Positions 35,521 to 47,100 of a stretch of 64,000 bases of DNA are shown here, one piece after another. The position numbers were made by a program, and so were the translations under genes. This DNA comes from Siphonodentalium dalli (taxonomy: Eukaryota > Mollusca > Scaphopoda > Gadilida > Siphonodentaliidae), in NCBI GenBank assembly GCA_032622095.1, contig CP136067.1, positions 59,315,899-59,379,898 of the forward strand, in the 5' to 3' direction. The notes below the pieces were generated by a model. That model saw only the letters and a program-made list of their open reading frames with translations, was not told the DNA's origin and did no database searches. How positions within the stretch are numbered: position 1 is the stretch's first letter; the number at the start of each line of letters is the position of its first letter.

Positions 35521-35805
35521 ATGTCCAACGTGTCAGGTCAGTTTCAAAGACCGGTTATCCCTGAAACGCCATCAGTTGCTGCATATAGACAAGAACCGTG
35601 TCAAATTACGTAACTTTTGTGACTATGTGTGCCGGCGATCTGTTTCATTGAGATGTCATTTTGGAAAGATATCGCCCATCTAGCGGAGCTGCGCCACGTA
35701 CATGTCTTCAAATGTGATGTGTGTCCATTCGAGATGATTGACGAAAATATATTTAGTAGACAATTTCATTCTGAAGATTCACATAGGAATGTAGTTGGAA
35801 TCTAA
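35521..35805 (+). pseudogene. C2H2 zinc-finger exon, frameshifted, inside the CACTA-like element
   Basis: Preceded by a good splice acceptor (TTTTTTTATTTGCAG). The frame reads CPTCQVSFKDRLSLKRHQLLH, one byte-perfect C2H2 finger (CX2CX12HX4H), then a degenerate CDYVCRRSVSLRCHF. A frame shift near 35660 continues into FKCDVCPFEMID...HSEDSH, a second degraded finger, and stops at 35803. C2H2 fingers bind nucleic acids (family knowledge). Without neighbouring exons, and with a broken frame, this looks like a captured or decayed exon rather than a working gene. Confidence 0.65.
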
Positions 35806-36781
35806 ATGCAGAGAGGTCAGATGAAACCATGTTAACAGAGAACTCTGATATTCAAAATAAGAATGAACGACAATGTGCATGACCTTCAAAATAAGGATGA
35901 GAAACACTTTTACATTCCCTGCTCTAAACATGTCAGCTATGAAACTGTTAATTAGCATTGTTACCAGAATAGTCAGATAAAGTCCCATTCTTTCTATTAA
36001 AACGTCGAGGAATGTGAATGCTGAGGGCGTCGGATGGGAGCGACTTCAGAATATTTTACCAGTTGTCATACAAATACAAACGTTTTATGTTTTCTCAAAT
36101 CTCACTATTTGGTGCAACTGTGTGGCTCAATAAGCTAATTCGCACTATTGACATATTCGTGATTTGTATATATGGTCTTTGTGATACATGACACGACTAC
36201 TATGTTGCAAAGTGATATATCAAGATTCAATTGAGCTATTGATATATTCCACCTTATTTGTTTTTCTGGGACTAGTCAGAACTAGCTATGGGTATGTTCT
36301 GGTTTTCGCGCACATGAGGCATGCGTTTGTTTATTAGTCTCTTGCGAGAAGTCTGAACTATCGAGGAAAACAACCAATGGATTCATTTGGAGTGGCATCT
36401 TCCGGAACCATATACACTCAAATCTGTGTACACGAATGTCAAGTTCCCAAATAATTAGATCTGGTTTAATTTGTGCATATCATTTGTTGACTTTCTTAAT
36501 GGACATTTTGCGTCAGTAGTTGCACTTCTACTGTTGTTTGACATTGGTTGTTAATGTATAGACATCGCATCGTCGCTATTTGATACTATTATAGATGCTG
36601 TGTTCATTTTCTAACAACTGTTTGGCGTTGTTGAAACGGGTAATAATTTATTAATATTATTGGAAAAAAACAGGAAATCGTAGGATGATGTCAACACGTG
36701 TCGCATATTTCTAAAACGTCCAGAAAATATGCATCAAGATGATTGTGACTACTCCCAGAGAAAATAATCCAAGCAGCTAAA
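35806..36781. other. Non-coding stretch inside the CACTA-like element
   Basis: Nothing recognised. Confidence 0.5.
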
Positions 36782-37032
36782 TAAGGTGCCGGTCATTTGC
36801 AGAATGAGGTCTCCAGCAGATGCATTTAGTGATGCTACCCAGCATAGCGGGCTAACATCACCAAATTCACCCTCTGATGACCTCCTTTCTGAAGGTAGTT
36901 CTCAAAAGCTGATTAATATCTAAACATAGTGGGGTCCCTATATGGTGAATATTGTGATGTTAGCCCGCTATGCGGGGTGCATTACTAAATTCACCCTCTG
37001 GAGCCCTGATTCTGCAAATGTCCGGCACCTTA
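36782..37032. mobile_element. Hairpin MITE, family G, TA-flanked
   Basis: TA-AGGTGCCGG...CCGGCACCT-TA, with arms of about 90 bp (shared CATTTGCAGAAT, CATAGCGGGCTAACATCAC, AATTCACC) around a central spacer of about 70 bp. About 250 bp in total, non-coding. A TA duplication suggests Tc1/mariner-type mobilisation (inference). A diverged relic lies near 29295-29470. Confidence 0.82.
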
Positions 37033-37679
37033 TTTTGAGGCCTGATAATTTCAAATAAGTACATAAATTATAACGGAAGTTTATCGTCCCATTAGAAATG
37101 TTGCCACAGGGACTGAAATTCTTATTAATATCCCATTTAAAACCAAATAGTATTTCCAATTGGTCATTAAATTCATTCATCTTTTATCTCAAATAAATAA
37201 ATGTAAACAAATTTTCAACGTGACTTGGGGTTCTGGAACAAAATTGGGCAAGAGAATGATGGTGGAGTATTTGTAAATATATTTGAACAAAAGAAACTTG
37301 TGATCATCAAAAGTCATCAAACAAGTGAATATTTAGATTTCAAGTCTCAGCTCATTATAATATACATATGCCAACATTTAAAAACAAATTCACGTTTACA
37401 ACAAAACCATAAATGAGATTATTGACTTACTGAAAAAATGATTTGTCTTAAAAATTATTTTTAAAGTGACAAATAAATCAACAAGCTATGGTCTACTATC
37501 TTTAAAATACTCAATACCTAAAAAATATTGTGCCAAAATTTCCACCTGACTATATGTAGAACAATTTTCAAGTTTAATGAATAAATGATTATATTTATGA
37601 AAAGAATTCTTCTAATTGACCTGTACAGAGAAGGAAATGCATTTTTTCAGTGTTGATAATGCAAACTATGTTACATATC
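37033..37679. other. Non-coding AT-rich stretch inside the CACTA-like element
   Basis: No gene or element recognised. Confidence 0.5.
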
Positions 37680-38290
37680 CAACTGGTTCTTGGGGCTGTA
37701 TCCAACAGGGAACCAAATTATTCCAAATGAAGAACCAATGGTTCTTGGTGGAAGTGAGAAAGGGGAATTGGTTCTTAAGGAAGAACCAAATTGGAACCAA
37801 TGAAGAACCAAGGATTGGTTCTTGAGGAAGAACCAATGAAGAACCATTTGGTTCTTGAGACGAAGAACCAAATTTTAATCACGAAGAACCTATTGGTTCC
37901 GCCTGGAGGACAAACTTGAAAAACCAAATTTGGTTCTTCAATTTTCTCTGTGAGGAACCATTATTATTGTTGAAGAACCAAATTATTACTACCGAAGAAC
38001 CAAATGGTTCTACATGAAGAACCAATTATAGCAACGAAGAACCAAATTTTCGTTCGTGGAGAACCAACTGGTTCTGCTGGTGTAAACAATGAAGAACCAA
38101 ATGGTTCTAAATTTGGTTCTCAATAGTCGCAATCATGAGGAACCAAATGGTTCTTGGTTTGGTTCCCGATAGACCCAATTCCGAAGAACCAAATGGTTCT
38201 AGGACCCCCCGAAGAACCAGTTGGTTCTTCATTTGGTTCCGCCTGGAGGACAAGTCGGGAACCAACGAAGAACCATTGGGTTCCGATTTT
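37680..38290. repeat. Dense subterminal GAAGAACC/GGTTCTT array (right end)
   Basis: Roughly thirty or more heptamers AAGAACC or GGTTCTT in both orientations within 600 bases, many paired as GAAGAACCAAATGGTTCT palindromes. They run up to the terminal inverted repeat at 38301. The pattern resembles the GGTTC-rich subterminal regions of animal EnSpm-type elements. Open frames across it are incidental. Confidence 0.85.
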
Positions 38291-38303
38291 TTCTAAGAGT
38301 GAT

Positions 38304-38613
38304 GCATACGGAACTAATTGTCATCCATGCGGAACTAATTGCCCTCCATGCGGAACTAATTGCCCTCCATACGGAACAAATTGTCATCCATGCGGAACTA
38401 ATTGCCCTCCATACGGAACTAATTGCCCTCCATGCGGAACTAATTGCCCTCCATACGGAACTAATTGCCCTCCATACGGAACTAATTGCCCCCCATACGG
38501 AACTAATTGCCCTCCATACGGAACTAATTGCCCTCCATACGGAACTAATTGCCCCCCATACGGAACTAATTGCCCTCCATACGGAACTAATTGCCCTCCA
38601 TACGAAACAACAG
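38304..38613. repeat. 21-bp minisatellite (GGAACTAATTG), distal continuation
   Basis: About 15 units identical in type and orientation to the array at 25470-28311. It begins at the right terminus of the CACTA-like element and ends in AACAACAGAATACATAATTT, which aligns with the family-B TIR sequence following GGAACTAATTG at copy 1. Confidence 0.9.
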
Positions 38614-38880
38614 AATACATAATTTTGTTTGCAGGAACAAGTACAAAAGACCTCCCAACTAAAAATAAACAGAAATGGGGAAAAGGGAAATTGGTGAATT
38701 TCGTGAAATAAGTTTTGGAAAATTTTGTCAAATCATCAATTTATGGATTTTCATGGAAGTATATAAAAAATAAAATTCAAAACTCCTTCCAATTTCATGT
38801 ATATTTTGTCGACCTTACTTTTCTGATGCCAGAACAGAAAACCATTGCCATATTCGTTAAGTATTTTTCGAGCAACAGCT

Positions 38881-39479
38881 GACTACGACGCAATAATCCC
38901 GTAAGGTTGTGTTGAAAAGTGAATCATAATGTGTACGCAAGTAGCTTACTTATAACTATAAATATATCTGATGCAAGGTCAGTGCTTGCGGTGCTATAGA
39001 AAAATCGATAAATACCAATCGATTCACGGGCGTCAATTAATTCCACATGGTTTATAAATGGCAATGACAACTACCTTCCCACCCATCATTTCTGCTTCAG
39101 TTTTGGAGTGGACCTCCCTTTGTTGACATAGTGTGTTTTTCAGGTATGTGGGACAGACCAGGATAATCTGGCTGGACTCTTTCTCGTTGCTGTCTGATGT
39201 CATATCGTTGGGGTTTTGGTGGGACCAAAAAAAACGGCCTTCACCATGCATTAACAAGACAGCTGAAGCTTCATAAACATGTTTTCGACTACCTGTTGCT
39301 TTATTTATTCATTATGCATTCAGTCAAACATGTCTGTCATGATTAACATCCTGGAGGAATGAAAATGTTTTAATAGGAAAGATTAAAAAAAATTTACACA
39401 ATAAACTTTCGTTCTTTTTTTTAAATTATACACAAAAACCTTTAAAATTTTACAAAAACGCCCACAAAAATTAGCATTT
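38881..39479. other. Interior of family-B copy 2, mostly unrecognised
   Basis: No transposase. About 39360-39420 weakly resembles the interior of copy 1 near 7310-7345 (AATAAACTTTCGTT against its complement-like AATGAAAGTTTATTGTG). Confidence 0.45.
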
Positions 39480-40175
39480 ACAGGAAACGATTTTAAACTA
39501 ATGATTCATAGGGCCATAACTTAATTTTCTACAACAATGTATTTGGAAAGTCCTTCACAATTTTTTGCACTCGTATACTTGAAAGGTTATAAGAAAGCAG
39601 GGGACATGGATATAAATTTATTGAGTTACATGACCTCAAATGTGGCATTTCATCATGCGAGTTCTGTGTCAGAGGCAAATTTGGCAAAGTACATACAATG
39701 GGACACACATTTTGTTTGAGCATATTTTGTCTTTTAAATCATATAGATCCAAAAAGTAAGCATTGTGTGTCAAGGATTCTAGTGAACAAATTAATAGAAC
39801 CATGAAAAGGTCCTTCAGTTTTCTCTTGTTTTTAAAATACTTCACCATAAAATATGGAGTTTGGCCCATTCTGAGAAATTGAGGCTCCGAAATCATGTAA
39901 ACTCCTGTTTTTGAAGGCACACAACTCGAAAAACTTCTCAACGAATCTGGGAACTATTTTCTGTTCTGGAACCAAGAAAGAAAGGTCGACAAAACAGATA
40001 TGAAATTGAAAGGACTTGTGAATTTGATATTTTATAGACATCCCTGAACATCCATAAATTGACCAAATTTATTTAACGAATTTCACCAATATATATACCC
40101 CTACGTTTTGGGCATGATAAGCTTTCCTGGTGCAGATAGGTACATGCATATCCCAAAAAAAATTCAATACCCTGC

Positions 40176-40518
40176 ATGAAGCTGTATAATTTTGAGAATC
40201 GACAGTCCTGCTTGGATCTGGATTGTCTGAGAGATGAAAGTTTTTTCACGATTTATCTCCGTTTCAGGGGGACAAGAAGTGATTGATTCGAATCATTGTA
40301 AGTTTCCTGACGGGACGTCAAAGGCGCGTGTTGGCGAAATGACAAACACACCATCACAGAAGCCCTAGATCACCGCCATGTGTGCGGATGCTCTTTTCGT
40401 AAAATGGCAGATTAAAGGCATGATTTAAATTTGAAATATTTTTCAGCAGTATAATCTGGTATTATTCACATTATTGAGTCGACATAATGCACACTGCACT
40501 CAGATTAACTTAAACTGA
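40176..40518. other. Non-coding stretch
   Basis: Nothing recognised. Confidence 0.45.
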
Positions 40519-40683
40519 TTCAACAGACCATGCAGGCTGTACGTTATCACAGCTAACGACAGCACCGACCATGTAGGCTGCACCTTATCACAGCTAACGA
40601 CAGCACCGACCATGCAGGCTGCACCTTGTCACAGCAGCTAACGACAGCACCGACCACGCAGGCTGCACGTTATCACAGCTGCC
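40519..40683. repeat. 42-bp tandem repeat, ~4 units
   Basis: Units contain GACCATGCAGGCTGCAC, TTATCACAGCTAACGACAG and CACC. The third unit has an extra CAG. Non-coding and GC-richer than its flanks. Confidence 0.9.
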
Positions 40684-41143
40684 AAAATTGCCCAGAAAAG
40701 TTTTTATCAAATTCTTCGCAGATATGACTTCTCTCATCATAAATAGTTAAATACCACGAGTTATTGCTTGATTAATTCTTGTCATATCATGCTTCGTTAA
40801 TCATTTTGATTGGACTCCTTTATCTTGGTTGAAAGCTAATTTCTGGCAAATGTCAGTTGTAAAATAACTTTTATAAGGCATATTAGATAGATCTCGCTGC
40901 CTATTATTAAAATTAACACAAGAAACTAGAACGCAGTGGGCGAATGTGCACAACATAAATATGTAAAACACACCACTAAGAAGAGCATGGAGAAATATAT
41001 AAACTGTGTACTTATATTCATTGGTAATTCCATTGTAACAGTAATGTTTACACAACAATGGTTATTGCATGCGAAAAATAAATTATTTAGAGTTCTTAAT
41101 AATGAATATAAGATCAAAGACGAACTATTTGTTCATGTACATG
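40684..41143. other. Non-coding left flank of the satellite
   Basis: No gene or element recognised; AT-rich. Confidence 0.45.
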
Positions 41144-44100
41144 TTGATGATGGTTGTTTTACAGACTCGTATGTTATTTATTGATGATGGTTGTTTTACA
41201 GACTCGTATGTTATTTATTGATGATGGTTGTTTTACAGACTCGTATGTTATTTTATTGATGATGGTTGTTTTACAGACTCGTATGTTATTTTATTGATGA
41301 TGGTTGTTTTACAGACTCGTATGGTATTTATTGATGATGGTTGTTTTACAGACTCGTATGTTATTTATTGATGATGGTTGTTTTACAGACTCGTATGTTA
41401 TTTTATTGATGATGGTTGTTTTACAGACTCGTATGTTATTTTATTGATGATGGTTGATTTACAGACTCGTATGTTATTTATTGATGATGGTTGTTTTACA
41501 GACTCGTATGTTATTTATTGATGATGGTTGTTTTACAGACTCGTATGTTATTTTATTGATGATGGTTGTTTTACAGACTCGTATGTTATTTATTGATGAT
41601 GGTTGTTTTACAGACTCGTATGTTATTTATTGATGATGGTTGTTTTACAGACTCGTATGTTATTTATTGATGATGGTTGTTTTACAGACTCGTGTGTTAT
41701 TTATTGATGATGGTTGTTTTACAGACTCGTATGTTATTTATTGATGATGGTTGTTTTACAGACTCGTATGTTATTTTATTGATGATGGTTGTTTTACAGA
41801 ATCGTATGTTATTTTATTGATGATGGTTGTTTTACAGACTCGTATGTTATTTATTGATGATGGTTGTTTTACAGACTCGTATGTTATTTATTGATGATGG
41901 TTGTTTTACAGACTCGTATGTTATTTTATTGATGATGGTTGTTTTACAGACTCGTATGGTATTTATTGATGATGGTTGTTTTACAGACTCGTATGTTATT
42001 TATTGATGATGGTTGTTTTACAGACTCGTATGTTATTTTATTGATGATGGTTGTTTTACAGACTCGTATGTTATTTTATTGATGATGGTTGTTTTACAGA
42101 CTCGTATGTTATTTATTGATGATATTGTTTTACAGACTCGTATGTTATTTATTGATGATGGTTGTTTTACAGACTCGTATGTTATTTATTGATGATGGTT
42201 GTTTTACAGACTCGTATGTTATTTTATTGATGATGGTTGTTTTACAGACTCGTATGTTATTTCATTGATGATGGTTGTTTTACAGACTCGTATGGTATTT
42301 ATTGATGATGGTTGTTTTACAGACTCGTATGTTATTTATTGATGATGGTTGTTTTACAGACTCGTATGGTATTTATTGATGATGGTTGTTTTACAGACTC
42401 GTATGTTATTTATTGATGATGGTTGTTTTACAGACTCGTATGTTATTTATTGATGATGGTTGTTTTACAGACTCGTATGTTATTTTATTGATGATGGTTG
42501 TTTTACAGACTCGTATGTTATTTTATTGATGATGGTTGTTTTACAGACTCGTATGGTATTTATTGATGATGGTTGTTTTACAGACTCGTATGTTATTTAT
42601 TGATGATGGTTGTTTTACAGACTCGTATGTTATTTTATTGATGATGGTTGTTTTACAGACTCGTATGTTATTTTATTGATGATGGTTGATTTACAGACTC
42701 GTATGTTATTTATTGATGATGGTTGTTTTACAGACTCGTATGTTATTTATTGATGATGGTTGTTTTACAGACTCGTATGTTATTTATTGATGATGGTTGT
42801 TTTACAGACTCGTATGTTATTTATTGATGATGGTTGTTTTACAGACTCGTATGTTATTTATTGATGATGGTTGTTTTACAGACTCGTATGTTATTTATTG
42901 ATGATGGTTGTTTTACAGACTCGTATGTTATTTTATTGATGATGGTTGTTTTACAGAATCGTATGTTATTTTATTGATGATGGTTGTTTTACAGACTCGT
43001 ATGTTATTTATTGATGATGGTTGTTTTACAGACTCGTATGTTATTTATTGATGATGGTTGTTTTACAGACTCGTATGTTATTTTATTGATGATGGTTGTT
43101 TTACAGACTCGTATGGTATTTATTGATGATGGTTGTTTTACAGACTCGTATGTTATTTATTGATGATGGTTGTTTTACAGACTCGTATGTTATTTTATTG
43201 ATGATGGTTGTTTTACAGACTCGTATGTTATTTTATTGATGATGGTTGTTTTACAGACTCGTATGTTATTTATTGATGATATTGTTTTACAGACTCGTAT
43301 GTTATTTATTGATGATGGTTGTTTTACAGACTCGTATGTTATTTATTGATGATGGTTGTTTTACAGACTCGTATGTTATTTTATTGATGATGGTTGTTTT
43401 ACAGACTCGTATGTTATTTCATTGATGATGGTTGTTTTACAGACTCGTATGGTATTTATTGATGATGGTTGTTTTACAGACTCGTATGTTATTTATTGAT
43501 GATGGTTGTTTTACAGACTCGTATGGTATTTATTGATGATGGTTGTTTTACAGACTCGTATGTTATTTATTGATGATGGTTGTTTTACAGACTCGTATGT
43601 TATTTATTGATGATGGTTGTTTTACAGACTCGTATGTTATTTTATTGATGATGGTTGTTTTACAGACTCGTATGTTATTTTATTGATGATGGTTGTTTTA
43701 CAGACTCGTATGGTATTTATTGATGATGGTTGTTTTACAGACTCGTATGTTATTTATTGATGATGGTTGTTTTACAGACTCGTATGTTATTTTATTGATG
43801 ATGGTTGTTTTACAGACTCGTATGTTATTTTATTGATGATGGTTGATTTACAGACTCGTATGTTATTTATTGATGATGGTTGTTTTACAGACTCGTATGT
43901 TATTTATTGATGATGGTTGTTTTACAGACTCGTATGTTATTTTATTGATGATGGTTGTTTTACAGACTCGTATGTTATTTATTGATGATGGTTGTTTTAC
44001 AGACTCGTATGTTATTTATTGATGATGGTTGTTTTACAGACTCGTATGTTATTTATTGATGATGGTTGTTTTACAGACTCGTATGTTATTTATTGATGAT

Positions 44101-47100
44101 GGTTGTTTTACAGACTCGTATGTTATTTTATTGATGATGGTCGTTATACAGACTCGTATGTTATTTATTGATGATGGTTGTTTTACAGACTCGTATGTTA
44201 TTTATTGATGATGGTTGTTTTACAGACTCGTATGTTATTTTATTGATGATGGTTGTTTTACAGAATCGTATGTTATTTTATTGATGATGGTTGTTTTACA
44301 GACTCGTATGTTATTTATTGATGATGGTTGTTTTACAGACTCGTATGTTATTTATTGATGATGGTTGTTTTACAGACTCGTATGTTATTTTATTGATGAT
44401 GGTTGTTTTACAGACTCGTATGGTATTTATTGATGATGGTTGTTTTACAGACTCGTATGTTATTTATTGATGATGGTTGTTTTACAGACTCGTATGTTAT
44501 TTTATTGATGATGGTTGTTTTACAGACTCGTATGTTATTTTATTGATGATGGTTGTTTTACAGACTCGTATGTTATTTATTGATGATATTGTTTTACAGA
44601 CTCGTATGTTATTTATTGATGATGGTTGTTTTACAGACTCGTATGTTATTTATTGATGATGGTTGTTTTACAGACTCGTATGTTATTTTATTGATGATGG
44701 TTGTTTTACAGACTCGTATGTTATTTCATTGATGATGGTTGTTTTACAGACTCGTATGGTATTTATTGATGATGGTTGTTTTACAGACTCGTATGTTATT
44801 TATTGATGATGGTTGTTTTACAGACTCGTATGGTATTTATTGATGATGGTTGTTTTACAGACTCGTATGTTATTTATTGATGATGGTTGTTTTACAGACT
44901 CGTATGTTATTTTATTGATGATGGTTGTTTTACAGACTCGTATGTTATTTATTGATGATTGTTGTTTTACAGACTCGTATGTTATTTGTTGATGATGGTT
45001 GTTTTACAGACTCGTATGTTATTTTATTGATGATGGTTGTTTTACAGACCCGTATGTTATTTTATTGATGATGGTTGTTTTACAGACTCGTATGTTATTT
45101 TATTGATGATGGTTGTTTTACAGACTCATATGGTATTTATTGATGATGGTTGTTTTACAGACCCGTATGTTATTTGTTGATGATGGTTGTTTTACAGACT
45201 CGTATGTTATGTATTGATGATAGTTGTTTTACAGACTCGTATGTTATTTGTTGATGATGGTTGTTTTACAGACTCGTATGTTATTTTATTGATGATGGTT
45301 GTTTTACAGACCCGTATGTTATTTTATTGATGATGGTTGTTTTACAGACTCGTATGTTATTTTATTGATGATGGTTGTTTTACAGACTCATATGGTATTT
45401 ATTGATGATGGTTGTTTTACAGACTCGTATGTTATTTATTGATGATGGTTGTTTTACAGACTCGTATGTTATTTATTGATGATGGTTGTTTTACAGACTC
45501 GTATGTTATTTATTGATGATGGTTGTTTTACAGACTCGTATGTTATTTATTGATGATGGTTGTTTTACAGACTCGTATGTTATTTATTGATGATGGTTGT
45601 TTTACAGACTCGTATGTTATTTTATTGATTATGGTTGTTTTACAGACTCATATGGTATTTATTGATGATGGTTGTTTTACAGACCCGTATGTTATTTGTT
45701 GATGATGGTTTTTTTACAGACCCGTATGTTATTTGTTGATGATGGTTGTTTTACAGACTCATATGGTATTTATTGATGATGGTTGTTTTACAGACTCGTA
45801 TGTTATTTGTTGATGATGGTTGTTTTACAGACTCGTATGTTATTTTATTGATGATGGTTGTTTTACAGACCCGTATGTTATTTTATTGATGATGGTTGTT
45901 TTACAGACTCGTATGTTATTTTATTGATGATGGTTGTTTTACAGACTCATATGGTATTTATTGATGATGGTTGTTTTACAGACTCGTATGTTATTTATTG
46001 ATGATGGTTGTTTTACAGACTCGTATGTTATTTATTGATGATGGTTGTTTTACAGACTCGTATGTTATTTATTGATGATGGTTGTTTTACAGACTCGTAT
46101 GTTATTTATTGATGATAGTTGTTTTACAGACTCGTATGTTATTTATTGATGATGGTTGTTTTACAGACTCGTATGTTATTTTATTGATTATGGTTGTTTT
46201 ACATACTCATATGGTATTTATTGATGATGGTTGTTTTGCAGACCCGTATGTTATTTGTTGATGATGGTTGTTTTACAGACTCGTATGTTATTTTATTGAT
46301 GATGGTTGTTTTACAGACTCATATGGTATTTATTGATGATGGTTGTTTTACAGACTCGTATGTTATTTTATTGATGATGGTTGTTTTACAGACTCGTATG
46401 TTATTTGTTGATGATGGTTGTTTTACAGACCCGTATGTTATTTTATTGATGATGGTTGTTTTACAGACTCGTATGTTATTTATTGATGATGGTTGTTTTA
46501 CAGACTCGTATGGTATTTATTGATGATGGTTGTTTTACAGACTCGTATGTTATTTATTGATGATGGTTGTTTTACAGACTCGTATGGTATTTATTGATGA
46601 TGGTTGTTTTACAGACTCGTATGTTATTTTATTGATGATGGTTGTTTTACAGACTCTTAAAGTATTTATTGATGATGGTTGTTTTACAGACTCGTGTGTT
46701 ATTTTATTGATGATGGTTGTTTTACAGACTCGTATGTTATTTATTGATGATGGTTGTTTTACAGACTCGTATGTTATTTATTGATGATGGTTGTTTTACA
46801 GACTCGTATGTTATTTATTGATGATGGTTGTTTTACAGACTCGTATGTTATTTTATTGATGATGGTTGTTTTACAGACTCGTATGTTATTTGTTGATGAT
46901 GGTTGTTTTACAGACCCGTATGTTATTTTATTGATGATGGTTGTTTTACAGACTCGTATGTTATTTATTGATGATGGTTGTTTTACAGACTCGTATGGTA
47001 TTTATTGATGATGGTTGTTTTACAGACTCGTATGTTATTTATTGATGATGGTTGTTTTACAGACTCGTATGGTATTTATTGATGATGGTTGTTTTACAGA

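Larger units (their letters stand above)
28312..38301. mobile_element. ~10-kb CACTA/EnSpm-like DNA element inserted in the minisatellite
   Basis: Ends CACTCTAAGAAC...TTCTAAGAGTG. The first 35 or so bases of each end pair as inverted repeats, including AACCCAAYGGTTCTTC. Both ends carry clusters of AAGAACC/GGTTCTT (28325-28450, 28855-28965 and 37680-38290), the kind of subterminal repeat array bound by CACTA transposases (family knowledge). The same minisatellite continues on both sides. No 3-bp target duplication is evident. The interior lacks a recognisable transposase but holds a SAM-like exon, a broken zinc-finger exon, small MITEs and a 5.1-kb foldback. It is probably a non-autonomous or degraded element. 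Confidence 0.72.
25440..40175. mobile_element. Composite: long-TIR element, family B, copy 2, with internal array and nested insertion
   Basis: Left tip TAGTCAAGTGCA at 25440, then ACATGCCAAACCCGGAACTAATTG-type sequence matching the family-B tip at 8797 read inward. The GGAACTAATTG motif opens into a minisatellite (25470-28311), is broken by the CACTA-like element (28312-38301) and continues (38304-38613). The rest of the family-B TIR then follows at about 38614-38880 (AGGGAAATTGGTGAATTTCG, ATCATCAATTTATGGATTTT). The opposite arm is at about 39480-40175 (GGTTATAAGAAAGCA, CACACATTTTGTTTGAG, GGCTCCGAAATCA) and loses recognisable similarity before the expected tip. The order of parts fits one element; linkage through the array is inference. 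Confidence 0.68.

Noticed and set aside
37680-38711. 185-codon plus-strand frame at 38154-38711
   Set aside because: Crosses the GAAGAACC array, the transposon terminus and the 21-bp minisatellite; an artefact of repeats.
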